Of a DNA stretch of 64,000 nucleotides, positions 42,375 through 53,124 are shown piece by piece (position 1 is the first letter of the stretch; each line of letters starts with the position of its first letter). A program made the translations under genes and the position numbers. The stretch covers positions 15,252,001-15,316,000 of the forward strand of contig OW204012.1 of assembly GCA_934047225.1 (NCBI GenBank). Direction: 5' to 3'. This DNA is from Ypsolopha sequella. Taxonomy: Eukaryota; Arthropoda; Insecta; Lepidoptera; Ypsolophidae. The notes below the pieces were generated by a model. The model was not told the DNA's origin. It saw nothing but the letters and a program-made list of their open reading frames with translations, and did no database searches.

Positions 42375-43668
42375 CGAGGGGAGGCTGAAAAGTAATCTAC
42401 CTAACTATGAAAGAAAATACGTAACTGGATAGTTTATTTTTATTTTTCTATATAGTCCCCTGCTAATAAAATGCACTTATTAAATTTTTCAAATATTGAA
42501 TTTAAGCCATTAAAAAAAACAATTTTAGTTTGTCGTCAAAATTGTCAAAAACCGCTGCCTTCATTTCGTCATCGGTCATAAACCTTCGTCCCCTGAGGTC
42601 TTTCTTGAGAAGTCTAAACAGAAAATAGTCACAGGGGGCTAGATCTGGACTATAAGGGGGGTGGTCAATGGCTTCGAAGCCATTGTCTTTAATTGCTAGC
42701 TTTGTTGTGCGTGTGGTATGCACTGGTGCGTTATCGTGCAAAATCAGAATTCCTTTGCTTAGTTTACCTCGCCGTTTTTCTTTTATTGTCTCTCTTAGTT
42801 GATATAATAAGTTTGAGTAATAATCAGCATTTATTGTAGTTTTCTTCGGTTAATAATCTATGAGCAAAATCCCTTCTGTGTCCCAAAAGATTGTAGCCAT
42901 AAGTTTACCGGCCGATGGACAGACCTTGAATTTCCGAGGCGGCTTCTCATCCTTGAATTTCCACTGTAACGACTCTTGCTTACTTTCCGGGTCCCATTGT
43001 CGAATCCAAGTCTCATCACATGTTACAATTCTAGAAATTATTTCTTCCTCTTTCCCTCGACTCATGTCCAAAAACTCTTAGCAACATTTGACACGCCTCT
43101 CCATGTCAAATGCAGTCAACATTCTAGGGACCCAACGTGCACTAACCTTGGACATGTTCAAATGCTCATGAATTATTTCATTGACTCGCTCTTTACTGAC
43201 GCCCACATCTCTAGCTTTCTCCCACTGCTTCACTCCTCGGTCCTCTGATATAATTTTTTTCACCCTGGCTACATTTTCATCGGTGACGGCCGAAACTGGT
43301 CTTCCGCTACGAGGATCATCTTCGAGGCTCTCACGACCTAATTTAAACTGCCTTGACCAAAACTTTATAACAAATTCGGAAGAACACGAACTGCCAAACA
43401 CACTTAACATACGCTGTCTGATCTCCGAAGACGTATTCCCTTCTTTAGTCAAAAACTTAATCACCACACGCTGCTCGATTTTATCCATTTTCACTTTTTC
43501 TACCGACATGTTCGAAACAATTGTAGGAGACAAATAAACGTGATGCAATAAACAAATGAATGTAATACATTTTGAAAATAGAATAACAAACAAATATAAA
43601 TCCATACCAGCCAGCATTATTTTTGTATATATTTCTGACCAAGGAGATTACATGTCAGCCGCCCTACG
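42375..43668 (-). mobile_element. Mariner transposon, nearly complete
   Basis: 1294 bp. Left end CGAGGGGAGGCTGAAAAGTA, ATC and right end GATTACATGTCAGCC, GCCCTACG are imperfect inverted repeats of about 23 bp. TA lies on both sides (42373-42374 and 43669-43670). Length, ends, TA target and one long transposase frame are all as expected for mariner. It lies between K copy 5 and a partial K (43731-43987). Confidence 0.95.
42440..43509 (-). pseudogene. Mariner transposase, three inactivating lesions
   Basis: It encodes the DNA transposase that cuts and rejoins the element's ends. The start is taken at 43509 (MSVEKVKMDKIEQRV), because the frame further upstream runs toward the terminal repeat. 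Visible in order: N-terminal helix-turn-helix region (IEQRVVIKFLTKEG), GRESLEDDPRSGRP, WVPRML linker, first catalytic Asp in VTCDETW (mariners usually have GDETW), second Asp in LHDNAPVH, third in YSPDLAPCDYF. Exactly 34 residues separate the second and third Asp (DD34D). Lesions: in-frame stops at 43078-43080 (in CC*EFLDM) and 42850-42852 (after LLIDY), and a one-base frameshift in the A/T run near 42513-42526. In the shifted frame the usual C-terminus SIFEKFNKCILLAGDYIEK follows to a stop at 42440. About 350 codons overall, near the family norm. Inactive as it stands. Confidence 0.95.
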
Positions 43669-43730
43669 TAAGGATAATTTGTTATATGCTTTTTGTAATA
43701 AAGAAAATGTTTACTTACTTTACTTAAAAA

Positions 43731-43987
43731 AATGGTTGGCTAACCTGCAGCCTTTCCTGTGTACCATAGATGTTATACTTTTTTTCCCACTGTTTAACGG
43801 CTCTGGATACAGTCCTTTTGAGCCAATTATAATTTAAAGTTCACAAGATTATATTTGTTTTCATTTCCTCACACTATGCATTGAAAAACGTAGTATGATA
43901 CACGGGCGTAAAAGGAATAAATTACGAGGACGATTTAAAACACGAGCGTAGCGAGTTTGCGCCCCTGTAGCATAAACTACTATTATG
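43731..43987 (+). mobile_element. Family K element, 5'-truncated copy 6
   Basis: It starts inside K at GGTTGGCTAACCTGCAGCC and runs to CATAAACTACTATTATG. The palindrome is reduced: TTTAAAACACGAGCGTAGCG is inverted relative to copy 5, so the loop segment has flipped. Confidence 0.85.
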
Positions 43988-44875
43988 AAGATGTTAGATG
44001 ACATAAAATGAATAACATCTTTGTAATCCTCTTTATACTTTTGATGACACTTTGTCATGCAAATTCCTTAGAAAATCCTCTAACTATTGTCCATAAGGCG
44101 TTTTCGAGTCTGACCGAGGAAATCGCGTGATTTTGTTTATCACCTATTTGTTAGTCATTATAATCCTTTCAAGTCTGCCAAAGATAACATTATCGGCATA
44201 GTTACAGAAAATCTTAATACTTAGTATATTTGAATTATCATTAAGGATCGATTGAGATTATCATAAAAAAAATTCAACGACCAAAAAACAAAACAAAATG
44301 TATGTTAACCCGATTTTAGGCCTTTAGGTTTTGGGTTGTCATAAAAAAATAACCGCGAAGTTATTTATGGCAGTCGTGCCACTTCTGCGCTGCAAGACTT
44401 CCGGAAAACTAGTTCGGCCTAGGCCAAACTATTTTGTCCTAAAATCGGGTTTGGTCGGTAACATACACAAATTATGTACCTTTTGAAAATTAATATAATT
44501 TAAGTAATAATACATTCTCTAATATAACACTTTTTTGTGATTGTTGCAAAACGGCTCTCCTCAATAACTATTTTTGATCGAGATAACCGACCAGTTTCAG
44601 CAGATTTAGACTGCCTTCATCTGGGCGAGTGAAGACGTTTACGCGACGACGTTGCGCCTCGCACTGCGGGCTAGCGCTTTTTTTTGTGTTTGAAATATGA
44701 TAATTAACTATTTTTAGATAAATAAATATTAATATAAATTAAATAGTTTTGTACAAGGCCTTAAGTAGACATAATGCGATTACTACACCTATTTAACATT
44801 TCTTTATAAACAGAGATTTGATATTTGAACGCACAACCCTCCAATGAAATCTTTTCAATTTATACGTTACTTGAG
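43988..44875. other. Unassigned, with a weak inverted pair
   Basis: CCCGATTTTAGGCCTTTAGG near 44310 and CCTAAAATCGGGTTTGG near 44436 are inverted, suggesting a worn TIR element of about 190 bp (44270-44470). No gene. Confidence 0.4.
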
Positions 44876-45021
44876 CAGGGGATCTAAAAAGGCCGACTTA
44901 GATGAATCATAAAATGATTTGAAAGTATGATGGAGTCGAGAGTTTTTTCACGCGTGCAAAAGAGACGGCATTAGAACAGAATCATAATATGATTCATCCA
45001 AAGCGGCCTTTTTAGAGGACC
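44876..45021. mobile_element. Short TIR MITE
   Basis: ATCTAAAAAGGCCGACTTAG, ATGAATCATA pairs with TATGATTCATCCAAAGCGGC, CTTTTTAGAGG. No coding. Confidence 0.75.
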
Positions 45022-45425
45022 TGAAAATAGATCATTTCAGCTACAGACAACGCACTTATAATCATTAACAAACAGTAGTTGAAGCAACTTATATTTCCGC
45101 TGTCGGTGATAGACAACTACTTTCTTATGACAACCGCATAAAGACTAAAATTGTATGAACTCGTAAATTTGAAGTGTTTACAGGGTGTAGTTTCAGTGTA
45201 ACAACACAGTGGGTGGCAGGTCCGTACACAGGGGGGCGGGGGGGGTATACTGTACAAACGCCCTAGAATCTTTGAACACCGAAAAAATAATATGTATAAT
45301 TGTAATATTGTTAGTAACTTATTGATTATAATTCTTAATTTACTTATAATTATTGTGTGACACACGGAGAGAACTTAAAATAGCATTGTAACATGTACAA
45401 GCATTTCTAAAAGTTTCATCCTCTC
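45022..45425. other. Unassigned, with G-rich tract
   Basis: 45228-45248 is a GGGGGGCGGGGGGGG tract flanked by unique sequence. No gene. Confidence 0.5.
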
Positions 45426-45610
45426 GCCTCTGAGGTTCGATTACTCAGCTACTAATCGCTCACGGGTTCAAATTCCCTAGGGGCTCATTTGCGTTCGGTC
45501 TGTGTGCTTCGACAGACACGTTAAGTTGTAGTTCCAGTTTGTGCCCGAAGTACAGTGATAGGGCATACTGTGACTTGCATTTCACAGGTCCCCCCCCCCC
45601 CCCCCCCACA
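45426..45610 (+). repeat. SINE with tRNA-like B box and poly-C
   Basis: CGGGTTCAAATTCCCTAGGG and CTCATTTGCGTTCGGTCTGT resemble the SINE at 16525. GCCCGAAGTACAGTGATAGG is SINE body. An uninterrupted C run of about 17-18 lies at 45590-45607. Confidence 0.6.
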
Positions 45611-45802
45611 AATACGAAACCTGGCTTCGGGCCTGGTGACTGGACCCGTAAATCTTGTCACCATCGTAATGCACGACCCATATCCATGCTTGCTACTGAC
45701 ACCTTAGTTACGTTACGAAATTGATTTGTCACTTCACTCGGCGGATTATATCTAAACAAAACGGTGTCCAGGCGCTGTGTTCTTTTGCTCAAATTATATT
45801 AT

Positions 45803-46302
45803 ACTAGCGACCCACCCCGGCTTCGCACGGGTGCAATGCTGGTACTAAATATACTACAGTATTTAAGGTACTTAATTGGATAAGGATTAATGCTGTATTG
45901 TTTAAAATCGTTTCGTAAATAAGCCATTATTTCTCGTAAAAAGTAAAGGATAAAAATGGTTATTGTGGGTTATCCCTAAGAGATAGAGATATACCATCGC
46001 GGACTTTTTTGTAGAACTTTTTAAGGTGTACAATACTGTAGTACATTATTTTGATCTATCTCGTAGGGTTCAGCCAGCGTTTGCAATGTAAGCGCATAAA
46101 AATGCGTTTATTTACGACATCACATTAGAAACCTCTAAAATTATCAGTGTTTCTCTACTATATTATGCATATAAACCTTCCTCTTGAATCACTTTATCTA
46201 TTAAAAAAACGCATCAAAATCCGTTGCGTAGTTTTAAAGATCTAAGCATATATAGGGACAGACAGACAGCGGGAAGCGACTTTGTTTTATACTATGTAGT
46301 GA
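45803..46302. repeat. S-family dispersed repeat, long copy
   Basis: It begins ACTAGCGACCCACCCCGG and ends GGGAAGCGACTTTG, TTTTATACTATGTAGTGA. About 320 bp longer in the middle than 27101-27279. Confidence 0.8.
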
Positions 46303-46457
46303 TTGGTTGCATTTTTTTTATATCAGTAAAGAACTAAGGATTATTTCTAAAGTCAGGTTTACATTTAGGTTAGTAAGTAAGAAGTAAAGTAACCAAAAAA
46401 AAAACTATGTAAAAACATAGCTGCACAGCGCTGGTGTTTAGCTGATCCTGTATCAGC

Positions 46458-46861
46458 TTAAGAGGAGATGCAAATTTTATTTTTGTTACCGTCACTCCAA
46501 GTGAAAACACGCTCAGTGCGAGGGGGGCAAGTTCAAGGCGAAAGCGAAAAATGTTAGTTTTATAATTTTTATAAAAACAACTAAAATAGCTAGCAAAATT
46601 TCAAATATCAAATCTCTAGATATTGTTGAAACACACTTAATAAAATATGTTTGAGTTCTGTATATGGTTCCCATTCGTCAAACGAGGAGAAAAAGTGTGT
46701 TTGAAGACCTCATTTCAACAATTATTTCTATCGAGGAAAATTTATCCAAACATGTTTTCCAATTTCAAAACCGTACATAATATAGTCGAAATGCATATAC
46801 CAGAAATGTATTAAAATTTTCCGTGTATTTCCTGAAATATGCCCTAATCATATCGCCTTAA
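46458..46861. mobile_element. Family B TTAA-flanked MITE, copy 3
   Basis: 404 bp from TTAAGAGGAGATGC to CATATCGCCTTAA. Confidence 0.85.
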
Positions 46862-47164
46862 TATAAATGACAAAAGTTGCATAAGAGATAATCACAAGAC
46901 AAAAATAACAAAAAAAAAAAGACCAAATTTCGACTGTGGGAAAAGACAATTTAAAAAAGCTAGTTTAAATTAAAATTAAAAACCACACTTCAAAATAGCA
47001 TAGGTAATTTGTTTTTTCACTTTAGCGGCATTCTTGCTAATTGATTTTGAAAAATCTTTTCAGCTGTAATTGTTTTGTAACTGTTTACATTTAAGCTTTT
47101 TTAGTGTTATCATTATTACTACTTTTTATTCCTTCTTACTCACACCATACTCTTACACCATCAC
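46862..47164. other. AT-rich spacer before satellite
   Basis: No feature. The CACACCATACTCTTACACCA, TCACATACTC words at 47143-47172 look like decayed satellite monomers. Confidence 0.4.
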
Positions 47165-47735
47165 ATACTCTTAAATTTTCCAGCCACATACTCGTACATT
47201 TTGCAGCCACATACTCGTACATTTTACAGCCACATACTCGTACATTTTACAGCCACATACTCTTACATTTTCCAGCCACATACTCGTACATTTTATAGCC
47301 ACATACTCGTACATTTTCCAGCCACATACTCGTACATTTTACAGCCACATACTCGTACATTTTATAGCCACATACTCGTACATTTTCCAGCCACATACTC
47401 GTACATTTTACAGCCACATACTCGTACATTTTATAGCCACATACTCGTACATTTTCCAGCCACATACTCGTACATTTTCCAGCCACATACTCGTACATTT
47501 TATAGCCACATACTCGTACATTTTCCAGCCACATACTCGTACATTTTCCAGCCACATACTCGTACATTTTATAGCCACATACTCGTACATTTTCCAGCCA
47601 CATACTCGTACATTTTCCAGCCACATACTCGTACATTTTCCAGCCACATACTCGTACATTTTACAGCCACATACTCGTACATTTTACAGCCACATACTCG
47701 TACATTTTACAGCCACATACTCGTACATTTAAGCG
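47165..47735. repeat. 23-bp satellite with 69-bp higher-order units
   Basis: About 24 copies of CCACATACTCGTACATTTT plus a 4-base variable end (CCAG, ACAG, ATAG). The variants follow the order CCAG-ACAG-ATAG twice, then CCAG-CCAG-ATAG three times, so a three-monomer (69-bp) unit was amplified. Because the 23-bp monomer lacks stops, frames stay open on both strands (e.g. 180 codons). They are not genes. Confidence 0.95.
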
Positions 47736-48311
47736 CACGCTAGCATTTTATATTCATTTGAGTTCTACGTTCATGCGACGAATAGTCTGATAAATTATCG
47801 TATGATTGAAAAAAACAGCTTTAACTCGAATTCCTAATCCGAATATATTTTCTGCAGTTTCAGGTTGAAATAGGTACCCTAAATCCTCTTTTGTGAACCT
47901 CTTCTTCGACGCCCAACCACACTGTAACATAAATTCAAAAGTAGCTGTTCTAAAAGTTTTGCGGCAAATTTTCTTAAAAATGTCTTTAAAATCCCCTCAG
48001 TTAAATTGTTCGTTGCATCAATCATCCAAGTTTTTGCCCTTTCCTTTATTTTCCTAGCTAATTAACCTAGATACTTTTTTATTAATCCTTCCCCGACTGC
48101 TCTCTATTGTCTCCTCTAAAGTTTCTTAGCTCTATTAAAAAAAAAAACTTAATGCCCACTGTGCTGTGAACTGTAAGATATTTTTAATCAATCTTGTTAT
48201 TAATAATCAACTTTTTCTACGTTTTCCGTTACGAAAGCTTCACATAATTTAGTTTGTTCTACTATACTTCTATCTCTATACAATATACTCAGTGTAAATG
48301 AACAGGTATTC
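47736..48311. other. Unassigned stretch
   Basis: No gene or repeat recognised. Low GC. Confidence 0.4.
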
Positions 48312-48735
48312 TTAAGGCGATACGCGAAAAAAATACGGGTGTTTCTTTTCTGTGTATTCCATGAAATACATGGAAAATTTTAATAAATTTCTGGTATATG
48401 CATTTTGACTATATAATATAGGGTTTTCAAATTGGAAAACATGTTTGGATAAATTTTCCTCGATAGAAATAATTGTTGAAATGAAGTCTTCAAACACACT
48501 TATTCTCCTCGTTTGACGAATAGGAACGACATACAGAACTCAAACATATTTTATTAGTTGTGTTTCAACAATATCTAGAGATTTGTTATTTGAAATTTTG
48601 CTAGCTATTTTAGTTTTTTTAATAAAAATATAAAACCAACTTGTTTCCCTTTCGTCCTGAATCCGCCCCTCTCGCACTGCGCGATTTTTTGCTAGGAGTG
48701 ACAGTGACAAAAATAAAATTGGTATAGCCTCTTAA
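48312..48735. mobile_element. Family B TTAA-flanked MITE, copy 4 (uninterrupted)
   Basis: 424 bp from TTAAGGCGATACGCG to ATAGCCTCTTAA. It serves as the empty-site reference for the hAT and LINE insertions in copy 1. Confidence 0.9.
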
Positions 48736-48769
48736 ATAAAACCACATATTGTAGTGAACCAATAACCAA

Positions 48770-49480
48770 AAAACCGGCCAAGTGCGTGTCGGGCCACGCG
48801 CAGTGTAGGATTCCGTAGTTGCCCTACACAATATGCGTACTTCTTCTCCAAGTACATTTTATAAATTTGTCAACTATACAGATCGCGCCAAACTTCTAGT
48901 TCGCTCGGAAGTTGCTCTTCCGAAGAACGGCCCATACATTTTGTTCCTGCCGATGCGACTCGCCTGTGTTTAGAGGGGACTAAAAGTTTTAACTTGTAAA
49001 GCCTTCTTAGCTGTGATAGTTTTCCTTTTAATTTTGTTATGTATACTACTGCCGTGATTTTTTTTACGTCTCCAAATACAACCGTTTCGCTGGCAGGGGG
49101 GGGGGGGACTTTGACTCTAAGAAAAATTAACACTTTTAAGCCTAGTATTTCGCAAACGGAACCCTGGATCGAAAAATGGTCTTCTCACACCCCCAATATT
49201 TTTAAATTACCTATCCAACGACACCCTACATTAGGGGATAGACGAGAAAAAAAAATCATCCCCACTTTACGTGTAGGGGAGGTTCCCTAAAAAAATATTT
49301 TTCAAAATTTTACTGTACCACTTTATCGGCGTGATAAATATGTATACCCATCCCAAATTACAGCATTCTAGTACTAATAGTCTCTAAGCTAAGGCGCCGA
49401 CAGACAGACAGACAGACAGACAGACGGACATGGCGAAACTATAAGGGTTCCTTGTTGTTGACTATGGAACCCTAAAAAAC
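48770..49480. repeat. R-family repeat, full-length copy
   Basis: About 710 bp. It begins AAAACCGGCCAAGTGCGTGT and ends GACTATGGAACCCTAAAAA. It holds a G run of 12 near 49096 and a GACAGACAGACA run near 49400. Frames on both strands are shadows. I know of no coding member. Confidence 0.8.
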
Positions 49481-51669
49481 AAAAGTGTAGAAAATATTTT
49501 AATGTAGACAAAAGAAGTAAAATTTTTTTCATTTTCGTTTTATGTTTCGTCGAGAAAGTTGTTCAGTATGATCAGTAGAGTATGTGGTTTCATTTAAAGA
49601 TACATGTCTTTAAATATATGTCACACGGTAAACAAAACCTTGAAATAAAACCTTGTTTGGTTAAAGCTATTTTTGTACCCTAAGAAAGAAGACTATCCAA
49701 AAGCACCAACTCCCAAAACTCAACATCCAGTAAAACCCTCCTCAAACACATTACGCATACAATCATACATATAATCTAAGTACGTAATTTTCACCAACTG
49801 TACTATGAACTTTGTGTTAGTACTGAAAAATAAACACAAACTTGCTCGAAACTTTAACCTCATTCGTAGTCGCCCCGCTCTATTCTAGCTGCGAACTGGC
49901 AACGTCGCGCTTGCGTAGTGTTGCCAGTGGTGGATGAGCTTTGAAGTGGGGAGTTTTGGGTAAAGTGGGGTCAGTTTGATGAAGTTTTGTGGGGCTTTTT
50001 AGGGCTTTGTTTTCTTGCTTGTTCTAGATTTCTGTTTTAAAAACATTTATGTAATACATATATCAAAAGCTATTTTAGATGCGGAAGATTGTTTGGAATT
50101 GGAAGATGGCTTTATACTTTTTTAGTGTACAATATTTTTCAAGTGCAAAAGTTATTATTACTTTTTAACTGAAAGAAATTTTCGTTTGAAATAAATAAAT
50201 AAATCTTTCTTTTTGTATAAAGTCAGACTTTTTCATCACTGTTTTCTAAAGACCTTCTTAGACGTTACTTCTTTTCCACAAGTTTCTTTGTTCCTGTATG
50301 CTTTAGATACAATAAATGCGCAAGCCTGTCTTTAATACTCAAAGCCGTGGCTGGATGAAGACACATTGGATTGTTATTTTAATTTATTAAGTAAAAAACA
50401 AATTAATTTATCGTAGTCTTTACTTTAAATCTAAAACCATTAATAGAAAAGTAAAAATTATATGTTTATAAACTCCGTGGTACATCAGTCTACCACATCA
50501 CGACATACCACATTATGTCGTGGAAGTATTTATTTGTCCTACTCAAAATGTGTAACTGTTGTTGTGGCGCATTATCAACGTTTACCCAATATTAGGTAAA
50601 ACAAATTCTGTATCTGGCAACACAGTTCAGAAAGTGAACGTTAGGCGACCATGGGCCCACAGTCTCGAATCGTGCGCGCGACCGATCTCAACAGGCGCAG
50701 CCCTAGCGTTCCAAGTTCAAAAAATAAAAAATAATTGTGATGTAACTGACGTGTAGTGTTAGTGGCCAGTGTTTATGCTATACAGCCATTGTTTTAAAAG
50801 TGTTTTTGTTACGATAAAATCAACCTTATTGTTTCGGTAAGATTCTGTGATATGGATACTCGTATCTTCGTTTTGGATGCAGTTGTTTCTACAGGTCTGT
50901 TTTGGATTTTCTTGGCTGTTTGAACGTGGTGCCCAAGTCTCAAAGGCAGAAGTTTTAAAAAGTTGAAAAATATGGCGGTCGTTATTTAGTCTTTAAACTT
51001 TTATAAAAAGTTTGTTAGGGCGCGTGTTGCGTGGGTTTTTTTCCTTTGTGTATCGAAAAAAATAATTATTTATATTATATTATATAATAACAATTATTTT
51101 TAGTTTTCTTGTCTCACAAAGTAATTCTATAATCATGAAATAGCTTTGTGAATTTAGTTTTACTAAAATATTTTTTATGGATTGTAAAGTTTTAGTATTG
51201 AATATACTTTCCAACCATACTGAATTTTTATTAGGTTGGTATGTACAATACCTACTTTTTTTTAATAGTGTTTTTTATAATAAACTTAATTTAAGTTAAA
51301 AAAAGTTTTAACGTAAGATAGTTAAAGTTTTTTCAACGAATAGGTTTGCGTATTTAAAAAAAAAAACTTTTGTATACTTATTTAAAACTTTTTTCGTACC
51401 TATAATAAATTACACATACGAATTTTCTCAACGAATGCGTTTGCGCATTTAACAAAAAAAAAAACTTTAGTATACAACATTTTGTCGTATAATAAATAAC
51501 ATAAATACAGTTTTCCCAGAAAGCACAATAAATAACAACCAAATCGATAGATCGGGCATCTGTTGCCTAAATTACATTTTATTTTCTTTATTCACACGTT
51601 GATGGTCCTGATTGTTACGAAACATCTTTTTTGAAAATTAAACTTCTACTTGTCCTCTGATTTTTGGAT
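49481..51669. other. Unassigned 2.2 kb with two GC-richer patches
   Basis: 49862-49935 (TAGTCGCCCCGCTC; CTGGCAACGTCGCG) and 50640-50715 (GGCGACCATGGGCCCACAG; ATCGTGCGCGCGACCG) stand out from AT-rich surroundings. They could be non-coding exons, promoters or old repeats. The frame at 50559-50756 is unsupported. Confidence 0.35.
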
Positions 51670-52094
51670 TTAAGGCGATATGTAAAAGTTTTAGCGTCCC
51701 TGATACTCCATATGCGAAAAAACCCTCAGTGCGAGTGGGACGGATTCGTGGAAAAGTAGCAAAAGGTCGGTTTTTTATTAATATAAAATGTACTAAAGTT
51801 GCTATCAAAATTTCGTTAAACCATGTCCTAGATACCATTAAAACCCATCTAATAAAATATAATTGCAGTCCATATGTAATTCTAAATTGTCAAACCAGGA
51901 GATTTGGTGTCGAAAAAGACCTTATTTCAATGGATATTTCTATCGGGCCGAATTTCTCCAATCGCGTTTCTGTTTTAACAGATCCTTAGAAAAAGATTTT
52001 AAAAATAATGTACTATTTTATCAAAATAATACATAATTTGCTGAAGTAGATATGCAAGTTCTTAAAGTGTCCATTTTTTTTTGTAGCGCCTTAA
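51670..52094. mobile_element. Family A TTAA-flanked MITE, copy 3 (uninterrupted)
   Basis: 425 bp from TTAAGGCGATATG to GTAGCGCCTTAA. Cleanest A copy. It is the empty-site reference for family E insertion. Confidence 0.95.
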
Positions 52095-52373
52095 TATCTG
52101 TGGACAAGTAGAAGAGTTTCATTTTCAACAAAGATTTATTCACACGCTTGATATTTAAAGAAATAATAATAAAATTCAAGAAACAGTTAAGTACCGCTTT
52201 CTTTTCACTATACTAATCATAATCAATCAATATTAGATATAATAATTCCATATCTACTAATGTATGATGTTAGCTGTTACTAAATGTTATAATCCAAGAT
52301 AAGTGTATAATTCATTAATTACATTTTGTTGAAATTAAATAACAATTGTGTCGATTCCGTGTAACATATTTTT

Positions 52374-52485
52374 AACTTATTTAACAGGCAGGATTTAACT
52401 TAATTTGAGCATTCTGTCTTTTTCTTTCTTTATCCAAAAGACTGGGACATGACGCTCAAATAAGGTAAGTCCTGTCAAATAAGTT
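52374..52485. mobile_element. Family I hairpin MITE, single unit
   Basis: AACTTATTTAACAGG pairs with CCTGTCAAATAAGTT. Loop region CTTTTTCTTTCTTTATCC. Related to 23801-24037. Confidence 0.85.
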
Positions 52486-53124
52486 GGGTTGCGCCAAATA
52501 GACACCATTATCAACTTTAACGGCTACTTGGAAAACGTTAACAAATAACAGAATGCTCTTGCGTCATTAATTTTATTTTTATTTTTTGTTTTTTAACTAC
52601 ATTAAACACTAGTCAAAATGTGTATCGACGTAAAATAAATAACCGTTATGAATAAAAATGTCTTTGTGGTTAAGGGCAGAGTGTAACATTTTAATGTCAC
52701 ACAAAAATATTTGTGATCTCATTTGTACTAATTTAAATCCTGTACCTAAAATTATGGTATCGAGCAGCTTTATCAAAAAAGTCGAATGTATAAATAAATA
52801 AATATAAATAAAGCCCCATACCGAGGGCCGAAATATATCGAGTTATAATTTTTTTAAATTGTTTTAATAATAAATTTAATAATCAAAAGCCCGTAAAAGT
52901 TAAATATAATATATTTATAAACGTTTATCAAAAAAGCTATTGTATCATCTACATACAATAACGGTGTACCTACTGATATTTATAACTTTTTAAAAGCACA
53001 ACATAAACCGGTATTTTTAAGGAAAGCTCTTCGGGTTTAATTACTTCATTTCATTAAAAGCAGCTAAATTCAAATACAAATGGTAAAGATGGTAAAGATG
53101 GTAAAGATGGACTTTTTATTTTTT
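52486..53124. other. AT-rich spacer
   Basis: No gene. GGTAAAGAT occurs three times in tandem at 53083-53109. Confidence 0.4.

Noticed and set aside
47201..47743. 180-codon open frame of repeated HILVHFPATYSY
   Set aside because: It is a by-product of a 23-bp satellite without stop codons. The opposite strand is open too.
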